Positions 35,040-46,814 of a stretch of DNA of 64,000 nucleotides are shown here, one piece after another. Below the pieces are notes generated by a model. The model saw nothing but the letters and a program-made list of their open reading frames with translations, was not told the origin of the DNA and made no database searches. Made by a program: the position numbers and the translations under genes. Origin of the DNA: Hyaloperonospora brassicae. Its lineage: Eukaryota > Oomycota > Peronosporomycetes > Peronosporales > Peronosporaceae. The stretch is taken from contig CANTFL010001444.1 in the NCBI GenBank assembly GCA_947650285.1, positions 485,102 to 549,101 of the forward strand, read 5' to 3'. The first letter of the stretch is position 1, and every line of letters begins with the position of its first letter.

Positions 35040-37200
35040 TGGCAGGTGACTCGACATGAAGGAGCGCACAACCATGACATGTCCACACACCTCGACATGC
35101 ATTCTCGCGCTAGGCAGCTAACAATTAAGCAACAAATCAAGCGCATTCGACCAGAAAGAGCAGGTGTGCGGCCAAAAGAGCAACTTACGTTCCTCATACA
35201 TGTAGCGGAGCTACACAGCTCCTTAAGTCAGAGGAAGACTTTACGCTCAATGAGCAACTTTGGTTCTACGAACCCGACTCAGAGAGTCAACAGCTCAAAG
35301 AGATTAAAGGGTGGTTCAGAGAACCCGACTCAGAGAGTCAACAGCTCAGAGAGCTTACGGTCCCCGTTCCAGAGGGACCAAACGATTCAAATGAATCACA
35401 GCACAGAGTGCTCGAGGACAAGCTACCTTTACAGGCGTTGCTTCTGTCCTCCCGATCAAAGACGCCTCGTAAGGCACGTGTCCTATGTTGATCGAAATGG
35501 GAACTGAATTTTATTTCTTCTTTTAACCTAAAAGAACACCTTAGAACAACGTATTTAACCTGCCCTAAATAACCTCTTAAAAGATCTTGCAATCAATTGA
35601 TGACAGACACCAGTCTTCAACAATTGATACGCTCACTGTGTTCTAATATTACCTTATAGGGTACCCCCTCTCGTGTGTGCCCCACACCTATCGTCGGCTA
35701 CCAGCCGACGTGTAACCCCGTTACAATACAGGAGTATCCGGACTTCTACAGCGTAAGTAGGGACACATACAATGACAAACAGAAGGGCGCAGAGAGTACT
35801 TGAATGGACGTATGCCGATTCAAGCGCAATTCGACGAGCTGCATGCATAAAGCTACTGCTATGATCTTAGTCTTGACGCAAAGGGTCAAATGTGCCGCTT
35901 AATGTTCGCAAATCCTCATTTCATCGCTCTTTCTGCAGAGTTCTGTGACGTCATCGTACTCGACTGCACGTACGAGACAAACAATTTCAAGATGCCAATG
36001 CTCGATTGTGTCGGTGTCTTCCCGTTTGGCAAGCCATTCATCATTTGCACAGCATTTATGCCGAAGGAGGACAAGAAGAACTACGAATGGGCTGTAACCG
36101 CTCTTAAGAAAGTGCTTAAGACTCGAAGAAATGACGAAATTCCGTGAATTTTGGGCAGCGACAACGATTCGGCTATTTTAAACGCTGAGCAGCAAGTATT
36201 TCTGAATGCGGCAAGGTTTCTGTGCCGCTGGCACATAAATAAAAATGTTGTTACCAGGTGCAAAGTTCACTTTACAAATGGCGATGAATGAGAAGAGATG
36301 ATCGCGGACTGGAGCTCTCTATGCTATGCATCAAGTGTCGAAGTGCTCGAAGCACAATGGGAAGAATTTCAGACCAAGTACCGACATCTCCCTCTCGTCA
36401 CACGCTGCCCGGATAGAACGTGGGTCAAGCACAAAAATAATTTTGTTGAAGCGTGGGTGGGAGACGTCTTCCACATTGGCTGTTCCACTACATCAAGAGC
36501 TGAGTCAGTGCATTCGTACCTGAAGCAATTTTTGCGATCGTCGGTTGGTGATCTTCTCACAATGTCAAAGTCTCCACTTGACGATCGAGCACCAAGTGAT
36601 GGAGCTGAACAAGATGCACGCTGATGATCTCATGAAGCGACCAACATTCGCAGTAGCGCCCATATACCTCCAGGTTGTGTATAAGGTTTCATCCTATACG
36701 CTCACCCTCGTCCACGAACACCATGCATCCACCTATCAATGCAATACAAGTTCCGATTGACAAAGGGTCTACTGTGCAAGCACTCTGCTCAAAAAGGGAT
36801 CAACGCTGATGCACCCTTCACACTAAAAGATTTCGACTCGCATTGTTGGTTGAAAAAGTTTATCCTGATTCTGCTGCAGTAGGTGTGAAAAGCAACGTTC
36901 GAATTGATGACTTGGTACCACATCTTTTTTAAGATTTCGACTTAGCACCAACCCATAAGAAAATTGCTATTCGAGCTTACATCGCTGATGCAATATTTAC
37001 GGGTTCAAGCGTGTCGGTGAGAGATCCAGTCAAAACAAAACCCAAAAGGAAGACCATTTGAAGCAACAAACCGACAAAAGAAGCTGCGAGACCCATCTGC
37101 GTTTGAGTAAATCGAGGGATCTGCTATCTTGACTCGGAAGTGTGGTATCTGCAGACAATATGGGCACAACAACCGCTCATGCAACAATTTTTCAAGGGTG
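35040..37200 (+). pseudogene. MULE transposase remnant (M1)
   Basis: Pieces in order: a FAR1-like N-terminal part at about 35040-35195 (HEGAHNHDMS), split by the solo LTR; the DDE catalytic core at 35881-36624 with VLDCTYETN (first Asp), LGSDNDSAIL (second Asp), the CRWHINKNV helix and RAESVHSYLK (Glu); a C-terminal part at about 36580-36760 and a CCHC knuckle CGICRQYGHNNRSC at 37138-37179. In-frame stops at about 36145 and 36289 and frame changes make it inactive. The catalytic acids remain, so decay is moderate. Known role of the family: cut-and-paste transposition via the terminal repeats. Confidence 0.85.
35201..35725. mobile_element. Solo LTR (family S, copy 1)
   Basis: 525 bp, begins TGTAGCGGAGCTACA and ends CCCCGTTACA, flanked by a perfect 5-bp duplication ATACA (35196-35200 and 35726-35730). 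A close relative sits at 62639-63168. No internal region remains, so it arose by LTR-LTR recombination. It splits the M1 transposase, so it is younger than M1. Confidence 0.93.
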
Positions 37201-37204
37201 TACG

Positions 37205-38159
37205 AGATACTCAGTAACGTACAGCGATCGTCGAATTGGTTAAAAATGGGGATCAGTAAAACAAGCATCACTCATTGGTCATGGCGGACGGAGCATTGTG
37301 GTCTATATATCGTCAACTTCATAGTTACAAACACACCAAGAAAACTAGAAAACAACAAAGCGAAACGGAAGCGCACCTGCGAATCGTACGGTACGAGAAA
37401 CCATCATGTTCGCAGTCTGCTTTGTTCCAGATAATTGTAGAGCTGATGTAGGGTCATTATTGCAGTAAACGACACGTTTTTGCTATTCTTGTTATTCTTC
37501 GTCTTGATTCCTTTATTTGAGTAAGCAGTTAAATTATGTACTGGGATGTGATCCAATTAGTACGCAACTACGGCACTGTGAAACGTTCGTATGACGCAAT
37601 TAATATTTCAGCAAAGTCGTGTAGCGCCGCTTGAGATAACGCTCGTGCGCAACTGTAGTTTGCGGGATTCTACATCTCTAGCATCAACCTTCCGGACATC
37701 CTAGGCGTGTTCGTCATCCGCTTGACCATATGGGAGAACAACTTTCATTGTTGTCCGCTCTAACCGAGAGTATAATCCATCTTTAGACAAAACGTACATT
37801 GTATAACACTTAGATGCTCGCTTGTCTTCTGCAGCACAAAACATATAGTGAATTACCGTTTAGGCTCCTCAAATAATCTCACCTACATGTTGCAGTACTG
37901 AAAACATGTAAATATATCTACTAGCTTTAGATGTCCGTATCTAGAAGCTCACACAACTGCAACCTTGGTGTCTCGACCATCCGTGATAACATTGTCGTTC
38001 GCCAGTTATACACGCATTATCCCAACGCGCATATTCTCAATAGACGTAGGTCATTCATGTACGCAAAATAATCTTGCTATTCAATAGACATACGCGGATT
38101 GTGACCTTGTGCATCGCAATGTGTTATAAAAAATAGAAGGCACCCTGCTTTGGTTCGAT
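37205..38159. other. Non-coding 3' part of M1
   Basis: AT-rich sequence between the transposase knuckle and the right terminal repeat; no coding segment recognised. Confidence 0.6.
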
Positions 38160-38202
38160 GGGGGTGAATATATTAAATATGGGGGTGAATATATCACTAA
38201 CC

Positions 38203-38370
38203 TAAATATGTTCAATACACTTCTACCTTTTCCTAAATCAGAGCTTCCCTAGCCCTGTTCGTTTCCTCGCGCTTCCTCACGCTACGTGTACGAGAAGTCG
38301 AGAGTACGCAGCCTTGTGTTCCATCAACACAATTCTTACCAATTATCGTGTAAGGGCGTGCCCCGTTACA
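38203..38370 (+). mobile_element. 5' LTR of Gypsy element A, right part
   Basis: Completes the LTR interrupted by M1 and ends GTGCCCCGTTACA. It matches 59300-59450 closely over the CCTCGCGCTTCCTCACGC block. Confidence 0.9.
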
Positions 38371-38372
38371 CC

Positions 38373-38386
38373 TGGTAGCACTTTGC
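38373..38386 (+). other. Primer binding site of element A
   Basis: TGGTAGCACTTTGC, two bases after the LTR; TGG pairs with a tRNA 3' CCA. Element B has the same word next to its 5' LTR (TGGTAGCACTTTG, reverse strand near 50543-50555). The tRNA species was not identified. Confidence 0.75.
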
Positions 38387-39079
38387 AATCCGTTCAACGA
38401 CCAACCACCACCTCATTTGACATGAGCATGTTGGATAAGGAGAAAAGCTTTCACGCCACGCGTAAATGTTTAGACTTTCTAAGTGGCATCAAATGGAGTA
38501 CGGTTCGACCTAGGAGTTCGATTACGGAGAAACCGCCATTAGCGCCATGTTGGGGTCTCTTAACAGAGACCAACAACATGCCGCGATAGCCATCTTCATT
38601 CAAAATGAATTTGTCTCCGAAAGAGAGAGGTAGTCTTGCTTCACTATCAAGGCTCTCAACAGACAGAGCTGTTGAGACAGCAGCAATTTAATGCTGCTGT
38701 GGGCGGGACGACACACACGCGTCGTCCCAAAATCTTAAAGGCAGATATCTCCGATTACAGAGAAGTCGAGGAGGAATTCCTGTTGTTATAATTTGTCGAA
38801 CTAGACAGAGCCATGAAGGCAGGTCGTAGCGACGATGATCAAATAAAACTCACATTTGCTCAAACCCACTTGGCAGGACGTGCCAAAACTTGGGCCTTAA
38901 GGCTGGAGATGAGCAAACCATATGCTTTTGACCCACTTGAAGCCTTCAAAAACCGACTCAGACAAATGTATGAACCGCCACGGGCTGAGTTGATAGCTCG
39001 ATTAGAGCTCCTGGAACCCAAGCAGGGTAAGCGTAGTGTGCACGCTTACGTTCAGCATATACGAAACCTCGCGAGTAGT

Positions 39080-40372
39080 GTAGAGAAGCGCATAATAATA
39101 ATGATGGAAAGTGTGATCCGCGCCTACCGCATAAAATGCGAGATCGATTGGATTGGTGAAACGCGCTCGGAGATAGTCCCGTTGGCACGAATAATAGGAT
39201 CAAACGACTAAATGACCGAAAACGACTGTGGAAACCATGCGGATTAATCTACCTAACGGTAAAGAAGGAGTATACTCAAGGAACGACGACTGACCGATCA
39301 CCATCCGCGATCAAGAGCTTGGATCACCAAGTTACAAGAACCGGGTTTCTCAAGGGGGTGAAAATCAACTGGAGTACTGGGTCGCTAACGACAATGGGAC
39401 ATTGGTAAAAACGGAAGCAAGTTGGAGGAGTGGATTGTCAAGATCATCAAGAATGCGAGGTCTCAAAAGTAACGGCGATTTGACGGCGGATCCCCGACTA
39501 GACTCGAGAGATTTATCACGATTCACCCTGGGTGTGTAATGCTTGATTGTTTGGACACATAGTTGGTGTGGACCCCATACCGCGATCCACTACTTAAGCG
39601 TTCCACCTTCAAGCGATCCACCACGGAGCGATCCACTACTCGAGCGATACACTACCTAGCGATCCGCTACGGAGCGATTCGCTACGGAGCAATCCACTAC
39701 CTAGCGATCCGCTGTGTACTACATGATGTAAGAGGTGATATACATAGACAGGCGATACGCAAAAGTGATCTAACGAACAGATAGGCATAGGCATAGGTTT
39801 TGGATTTGTTTGGTTGACATTAAACAGATTTGTAAATGCAACGAAAGACACGCGTCGACTTCTCTTGGTCAGGAAATATGGTTTTCCGTCAAAAAGAGAG
39901 TCACCCACGTCTCTGCAAGCTTCGCCCTTTGATTGCTTGGACAGGAGGAACATCAGTTCTCAATCCCCACCCCCAGCTTCGATCGGATGCAGGAAACCTA
40001 ACGGTTCAGATTCAACATCGCGATGCAGCTCAAGTGGTCAATAGGGTCGCGGATCAAGCATCACCTTTGGATACAGGCGACTTTGGGAGAGTGCCCAAGT
40101 CTGCTTGCGATAGAGTGAACATTTTCCACTCGATCCTCCCCATGTTTAACGGGTGAAGAATTTCCACCCGATTTAGACCCTGTCCCCAAAAAGGTCAAGT
40201 TCAGCTTCAACTCAAGTCCACCAAAAAGAGCGCAATCCGCGTCACCGACGGGTACATAAGGTAATCGAGAAGACACAGAGCACGAAATCGAGGTAATCCC
40301 CCTGTTACTCGGTCGTACGGGCGCCAGTGGAGAGTCGGGATAACAAGGAATTTGTGATCACCACTACACCGT
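39080..40372. mobile_element. 1.29-kb insertion in gag with 6-bp target duplication
   Basis: Comparison with element B's gag shows continuous homology across the joined flanks, with AGTAGT at 39074-39079 and again at 40373-40378. The insert has no terminal inverted repeats I can find and no recognisable protein. It contains a minisatellite at 39582-39715. The element class is unknown. Confidence 0.75.
39582..39715. repeat. 14-15-bp minisatellite
   Basis: About nine imperfect units of a GAGCGATCCACTAC-like word, alternating CTA and GGA spacers, inside the insert at 39080-40372. Confidence 0.85.
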
Positions 40373-40859
40373 AGTAGTATGACTTCCAACCCAGTACATG
40401 AACACACGTTGATCACTGTGTTCATGCAAGGGCTCGCAGACGAGCCCGTTAGAAGTCACTTGTTCCGCTTAGAGCTAGAAACGCTTGAACAAGTAGTCTC
40501 AGCTGCGGAACAGGAGGTATTTTGCATGAAAAGGCTCATAGTACCTCGAGCCGAGATGACAAGAGACTGGAGGTCTAAAAAATGGACCTCTGCTGTGTTA
40601 AGAAAGAAAGCCCTCACTCTTCTAGCGACAAGCTACTGCAGAAGTGCAAACGATTTCAGAAGTTAGGACAATGCGCTTATGAGTGTAATTTATCACGCCG
40701 TATACCAAACAGTACTGAGCGAAATGATAGACCATTCGTCAAAAAAAGCAATGGGCGTAGTTCCAACGCTGTTGCGAAGCTACAACAGCGAAGTGGACCA
40801 TCAACAAATGGAGGGGGGCAATAGGGGCGGCGCGCCTTATTGATCCAGTAACATCAAGA

Positions 40860-42184
40860 GTAATTGGAAATCTCTTAACGAAAGTTTCTTTAGATACAAA
40901 ATCATTGTGTGTCTCTGCACCTGGTTATGAGATATCACTCATCATCTCGAAGTTGCAAGTGACAAAAGATTTGTCACTTCATGCTCTAATTGACTGTGAG
41001 GCGTCGAAAAACTTTGTTCGCCACCAGTCACTAGAGGGTAGTAGGCTTAAGATCGTTGAGCGCGATATTATCCTAACAAGGGTGACAGTGCCCCTTGCCA
41101 CAGGCGCATCGATAACCGTTGAGAAATGTGTAGTAGGAACTCACTACACCTTATGGGGCTAGCAATACGATGATGACTGCATCTTACGGGATTGGAAGAC
41201 AAATTTGATGTCACCCCAGAATTACCTTGGCTCAGAAGGTACGAGCCAAGAGTGAGCTGGCAACATCGGTCCTTGAAGATTCCTGCCGCTTGTTTATCAG
41301 CTGTCCATCTGATGAACATCATGAAGCATCCACAAGCGTGTGGATTTTCTGCGAGTGAGAGCGATGGCCTCACCTGTCGCTTGCGCGACTACACAAGATA
41401 TCAGTGTAGCTGATCACTACACTGTGGAGCGAGCTCCCGGCTGATGTACAGAAGTACAGGTAGCGCCAAATTCCCACCACTCGAATAAGTCTATTGGACC
41501 GGGACATGAATGCATGGCGAGCTGACAAAATCCTAGGAAGAACAATCCGGTTGTCCAGAAACGATATATAATTTTAGGTCGACTGGAGAGTCGACCGTAG
41601 AGGATCAGTACTAGACTGTGGCTGTGCAGCCACAGTCAGAAGACGTAGAGGGAATAAGTCCCCACGTTCTTAAAGAAGGAATCGTTCACAAATTACTTGC
41701 TGAGATATTATGCGCTCATAGATTTGAGTAGATAAGCCCTTAGCAGTGTGCATACACAAGTTTCCAGGAAGAAATCGAGGTGTTGAACGTCTTGATTAAT
41801 GAAGGGTCAAGCGTAGGCGCTTATACGCTTGATCTGATTGTTCCTTCACAGTTAACTTCGAAAATTACACAATTGCCAACACTAGAACCAAAACGGCTTT
41901 TGCGTGATTTGCGTAGTGGAAAAGTCACGAAGATGTGCATGCTTGTCACAGAGGATGAATATGTGGCCGATATTCGGTAGGCAAAAGTATATTCTGAGAA
42001 CGGTCGGGTTCTCAGCAGCTCATCGATGGACGAAAGTGCCATCGATGAGAAGTCTCGGACGATACACGTCATAACCCTGGTAGTTTCTTCTGACAGATCC
42101 TTTGTAGAATGATTAAATCAAATTCAGGAATGTAGTCCCTGAATTCGTGTCTTGCGAGTTGCATAAGGGAAAAGGCAACTCAAC
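40860..42184 (+). pseudogene. Protease and 5' pol region of element A
   Basis: A retropepsin-like frame at 40905-41162 with ALIDCEASKNFVR where families usually have D-S/T-G-A; then a degraded region with frame changes up to the reverse transcriptase. Identity with element B here is only about 80 percent, unlike the following RT tract. Confidence 0.75.
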
Positions 42185-42864
42185 ACGAGATCGAGATCAA
42201 ACCGGGCTCGAAGTACTGTGTCATGAAGCAATGGCTACTGCCTCGTGAACAAGCACTATTGACCAAAAATTTCTTTGCCGATCGCTTTGCAGCGGGCCAT
42301 GTGAGGGAATCGACATCCCCTCACTGCTCTCCGACCTTCTGTGTGCAAAAGGCCACAGAAGAACGGCGGATAGTGCACGCATTCAACAAGTTGAATGCTG
42401 CAACGGTACCGATTCAGACGCCGATACCGATGAAGGACGTAATCATAGATGGTATGTCTAAGAGTACCATCTTATCGTCCATGGATCTGGTGGACGGATT
42501 CTATCAGGACCTCATGCGTGAACGGGACATCCCGTACATAGCAGTGAGCACCCCCAGCGGTATGCTGTGGGAGTGGTTAGTGATGCCACAGGGGCTGAGC
42601 AATGCCCCTGCAACATTCAACAGATGTGTAACAAATCTGTTGAGACCGGTGCGAGACTTCGCACCGAGTTACTTCGATGATGGGTTCGTCCACAGCCGGG
42701 CTATGGATGGAAGGACGGACGTTGAAGTCCACCAAACACACGTCCGTAAGGTTTTTAAACTCATGCGCAAGCATAAGTTTTACGCCAGCCTCATAGTGTA
42801 TATTTACGGCCAGCGAAAAACCACTTCTTGGCCAGATCGTAAATATACACAGCGTACGCCATAA
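42185..42864 (+). pseudogene. Reverse transcriptase segment (A/B hybrid)
   Basis: An open frame (42223-42864) with TILSSMDLVDGFYQ (first catalytic Asp), VMPQGLSNAPATFNR and the YFDD catalytic box. It lacks the 3' part of RT because the frame ends near 42864. From about 42185 to 42832 it is almost identical to the opposite-strand copy at 47701-48345, while both flanks drop to roughly 75-80 percent. That boundary marks the exchange between elements A and B. Confidence 0.85.
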
Positions 42865-45253
42865 TCTCCGAAAAACTGAAAGCGATCACAGCAAGGCCCG
42901 TGCCGGTTAATTTTAAGGTACTAAAAAGATACTTGGTCTAGAGGTGTACTTGCATAAGTACTAGCGCAACTACGTCGAGATGACCGTGCATCTTTCTTGT
43001 ATGCACAAGAAGAATATGAAGTGGTCATGGAATCGTTGACTGTCAGCGTTCCTTTCGAGTATAAAGCAGAGCTTGATGCAATCGCCCATACTGGCGATTT
43101 CCGACCAAGACAGACCATTTCATGTGATCTGTGACGCCAGCAATTTTGCTATCGGCTGTGTGTTGTTGCAATACGACACAGACGGCGCAGAGCGCGTCGT
43201 CTGCTATTAATCTCGTCAGCTGCAACCAGCTGAACGCAACCACCCAGTGCATGACAAAAAACTACTTGCCATGAAGTATGCACTGGCTAAGTTCCGGGTC
43301 TATCTCTTAGAGATAGACCGTTCATCGTCTATAAGGACCATGCGTCACTACGCACGGCCGTAAACAGTCCACACCTCTCGCAAAGGATGGCGAGGTGGCT
43401 GTCCTTCTTAGCGGAGTATAACTTCTCCGTGGAGTACAAGCCAGGACGACTTAATGTCGTCGCTGATGCGTTATCACGTCGGCTCGACTTCGAGCCGACA
43501 ACACGCGCAAACAGTGATGCCTTGCCCACTGTTGCGAAACTGTCCATCAGTGTGCCGTCGTCGCCTTTACTCGACGATGTGCGGAAAGCATACTCAGAAG
43601 ACACGAATCTCTTCCGTTTGATGGGTCATCTTGCGAACCCATCCCGGAAATCCTTGTCGGATTTGCCGGCTCTGTACCGTTCCTCTTTGGATCGGTACAC
43701 TACTCGCAATGGCCTGCTGTACTATACAGCAGTTACCGACGACACGCCTCGTGTCGTCGCTCCCGATCATGATGACTTGCGATTACGCATCATGTTCGAA
43801 TGTCTCGATGCGCCGTCTGGCGGGCATCGTGGCCGTGAAATACTTACCTCACGGTCAGTCGTGACTTTTACTGACCCCGCCAGTATCAGTTTGTCCGCAA
43901 ATACATTCGTTCTTGCGAGGTCTGTCAACGGGTGAAGCCTATTCGTTCATCTTGTGCACCATTAAAACCTCTACCGGTCCTGGCAGAGTGTTGGGAGTCC
44001 GTGTCCATGGACTTTGTCTTCGAATTTCCCGAAGACACTAACAAGAATGATGGTATTCTTGTGTTTGTAGATCGTTTCAGCAAGATGGTACATCTTGCTG
44101 CAGTCCCAGAATCGATCAACGCCCACGGCTGTGCGCGTGTCTTCATCGACACTGTGTTTCGACTCCACGGTTTAAGCCGTGAACTCGTATCCGACCGTGA
44201 CCCTCGGTTCACGGCGGCGTTTTGGCAATCCGTGTTCCGCACATTGGAAACAAGATTAAAGATGTCAACCTCTGACCATCCTGAAACAGATGGTCAGACA
44301 GAACGTGCGAATCGTGTCCTCGAAGAAATTCTTCGTGGATTCGTCCACTTTTTTCACATTAGAGTGAGTTCTTGCCCATTTTTGAGCTTGCCACCAACAA
44401 CTCCGTGCATGCTTCCACAACGCATACAACGTTCTACATGAATGGCTTACGACACCCACGTATTCCTGCCCTCATACAGAGTGACTCTGAGTCAAAAGGG
44501 GGAGGGACTCGCTCAAGCGAAAACCGTTTCAGCTCTTGCTCATCACGTATCAGCGCTCACTCTGATACATTTGATGCCGATGTCGACGATGTCGACATCG
44601 AGGAAATCGAGCTTAGCAGTAGCGATAACGCTGCTGCTACATCAGACAATGATGACGATGCTGGGTTATTCAGCATCGTCAACGATTATTCCATCGAGGA
44701 AGAAGACACTTTCATTGAAGAAGAGAACGATCTCTTAGTAGTGCGCACGAAGCGCACTGCTAAACAAAACAAAGAGTCAGCAGATAATTTCCTGCTGACT
44801 CGAGAGGCAGTTGTCCGTTTTGTACAGGACTCCATCGCAAATGCAGTAGGCCGCCATAAACGGAACGTGGACAAGAATGGAAGAGCAAATATTCTTTCAT
44901 TTAAGGTTAACGACCTAGTACTACTGTCTACGGTAAACTTACCTGGACATGCAGTCACGAGTGTCGGCAGTAGTAAACTACTGCCGAAATACATTGTGCC
45001 ATTTCGAGTGTTGCATCGCAAGGGCAATGCATACACGATCGAATTGCCTCGTAGGATGCGTGCGCATCCAACGTTTTCTGTTGGTCGTCCCCGCCCGTCC
45101 CATCAGTACGAGGCCTCTTGCGAGAACGGAGATAACCGGCGCGCTCAAGAATCCCCAATAGATTCTTGTGATCACGGACCAAACACTGAAGTTAGTCCTT
45201 CGTCGACTCGGTCCTCTCTATCTCTTTCTCTTCTCGCGACGAGCCGCCTCTAG
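42865..45253 (+). pseudogene. RNase H and integrase of element B (inverted half)
   Basis: RNase H core with VICDASNFAIGCVL near 43120-43165 and a stop codon at 43207-43209. Then an integrase region from 43387: the linker RPGRLNVVADALSRR type motif, an H2C2-like segment interrupted near 43880, and a DDE core at 43932-44441 (SMDFVFEFPE, VFVDRFSKM, SDRDPRF, QTERANRVLEE). A long C-terminal frame runs 44372-45253. Frameshifts join 43935/43932 and 44441/44372. Most domains are well preserved. Confidence 0.85.
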
Positions 45254-45500
45254 CTCGTCGCGCAAACGATGCTTCTCGCATTCGCTCTCAATATGAGCGA
45301 ACGCGAATTTCGATCGGTCCTTCTCCCGATCGTCACGAAGACGTCGCACGTCCGACTGCAAGGCGTGCCGTCGGTTGTATTCGTGCTCGACGTTCTCCCT
45401 CAGCTCGTACAGGTAACGCTCGTGGTTACCCAAAGTCTCGTGCAAGCCCGGCGGCTGAGCCGAACCTTGTCTTTCCGCCGCCACCGGAACCACTGGTGGA
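45218..45500 (-). other. Antisense coiled-coil-like frame over the pol linker
   Basis: Part of a 164-codon minus-strand frame (45218-45712). The stretch 45218-45450 reads as a charged heptad-like helix (ELRENVEHEYNRR, RLRDDREKDRSK). A similar minus-strand reading, with stops, occurs in element A near 52960-53230. The plus strand is also open here, so this may be a mirror of the linker rather than a gene. Confidence 0.35.
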
Positions 45501-45708
45501 TTACCACGGTGGTAAACGCTTTCTTGTGGAGCGTATCTTGAACCACCGTGGCGATTTAGAATCAAGGACGAGCTACCTAGTCCGGTGGCGTGGGTACCCA
45601 CATTCGTTTGACAGCTGGGAATCTCGTTCCAAGCTGATGGCTGACGTTGAAGATCTCGTCCACCAGTATGACGAGACTCATCCGATTGGTCCGAGGGCCC
45701 ATCGGTAA
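45254..45708 (+). pseudogene. Pol C-terminal linker and chromodomain (element B)
   Basis: The frame is open across the segment in a different phase from the integrase frame: a basic proline-rich linker, LVFPPPPEPLVDYHGGKRF, then the chromodomain [18 protein letters not shown] near 45566-45625. Chromodomains place this among chromovirus-type Gypsy elements, where they guide integration to marked chromatin. A one-base frame change separates it from the upstream integrase frame. Confidence 0.82.
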
Positions 45709-46684
45709 ACACGCGCTTTTGCGCTTGTAGACGGATTGCAAGTTTTCAATCGCGTCTCGCATCTCCGCCGAGATGTGTGCCCATCCCCAGGGTGAACTTA
45801 GGGAATACACGTCCCTTTGTGCACGTTGCGAGTTGTCAACACAACTCGCACAAGGGTCTCCCCATGTGAGGCAAGGAATGCCTGCCTCACTCGATAAACA
45901 GTGCAACCGGTACCTAGCACCGGTTGGCGTTCGCCTTTCGAACCTGAGGCGTGTCGCCTCAAGTTTCTTGAGCCACCCTTCTCGTCCAAAATTCTTTACA
46001 TTTTGGACGAACGCGTTCCACGCAGCCAAAAGCGAGGCCTTGTCACGCTTTTTGGTTGCTGTTGTACCATCGATGTCTAAAGAAGAAATCGAGATAAAAA
46101 TTTTCTTCAGAGCGAAAGTTTCTCGCGCTGGGTCCTAAGCCATAAAGCTCAGTTGCATCGAATAATGGAATTCGATGGTGTTGGCCTGTCTCGTGAGACA
46201 AGCTATTGATGAGCTGGTCGGGCAAGCGCCACGGCTTGAGCTCACCACGCTTCAATGTGGGAACAGTTTCGGTACCACGGATTTAAGAATGACGATGGCT
46301 CTCGCCATCGTCATCACGCTCTTGCGGGGAAGCACGAGTTGATACTGGAGAGGCATAGTATTCCTCACCATAGAGTTCATCATCACTGCCGAACAGACTG
46401 TGCTGCAGTTCACGAGTCCGCTCGTTCAAAAGTGCTCTTGACGAACGATGAGGCACCGCCGGTGATCAGGATGCCTCTGGAACGTTGCGCGAGTCAGGCA
46501 CGTCTGACTCGCCAGAATTTATGACCTCATTGACAAGGTGATCATGTGCACGTTTTGCGATACCGCGTACGTCTGCAGCACCTTCTGCTGCAGACGGACA
46601 ACAAGCAGCAGACGAAGAAGCGTCTGCCGCAGAGTTTGGCACAGCAGAAGGCTGTGTGGTCTTCGATTCACCTCGCATAGACAT
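45577..46684 (-). pseudogene. Antisense protein-like reading frame between chromodomain and 3' LTR (element B)
   Basis: On the strand opposite to pol, an ATG at 46684 opens a protein-like frame. It continues through two stops (near 46466 and 46258) and one frame change (near 46080-46135) into an open stretch 46134-45577. Visible: an Ala/Ser-rich N-terminus, an acidic middle (ERDDDGES), and a Cys-rich segment ([21 protein letters not shown]) that could bind zinc. A related decayed frame exists in element A (53580-54596). No known family was recognised. It is 130 bases from the LTR, so an antisense promoter in the LTR is possible; this is inference. Confidence 0.5.
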
Positions 46685-46799
46685 GTTACTATACGAGGCA
46701 GGGTCAGGAGCGAATGGGTCTGACCAAACAAGTGCTACCTATCCCACTGGTGTCCAACAGGTGGCCACCAAGTTTTCGATAGTCACAGGTTGCTATCAG

Positions 46800-46813
46800 A
46801 TAAGGGAGAAGTG
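46800..46813 (+). other. Polypurine tract of element B
   Basis: AAGGGAGAAGTGA-type purine run immediately before the LTR, the usual second-strand primer. Confidence 0.7.
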
Positions 46814-46814
46814 A

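Larger units (their letters stand above)
34621..38202 (+). mobile_element. Mutator-like transposon M1
   Basis: 3.58 kb with imperfect 42-43-bp terminal inverted repeats (34621-34662 and 38160-38202, both carrying two CACCCCCAT-like blocks). The flanks TAAATATA (34613-34620) and TAAATATG (38203-38210) are an 8-bp target duplication with one difference, and removing the element restores a continuous LTR. It encodes a decayed MULE transposase and contains a solo LTR. Confidence 0.92.
38422..40823 (+). pseudogene. gag of element A, decayed and split
   Basis: N-terminal segment 38422-38589 (parallel to element B's gag start), capsid-like Retrotrans_gag segment at 38813-39079 (AQTHLAGRAKTWALRL), then interrupted by a 1.29-kb insert (39080-40372). 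Gag resumes at 40373 (TLITVFMQGLADEPVRSHLF) and continues to a degraded zinc knuckle near 40639-40692. Frameshifts and stops prevent a continuous protein. Confidence 0.82.

Noticed and set aside
39079..40368. Reading the gag insertion as a solo LTR (TGTAG...CTACA)
   Set aside because: The bases beyond CTACA do not repeat the five before TGTAG; the 6-bp AGTAGT duplication fits slightly different ends.
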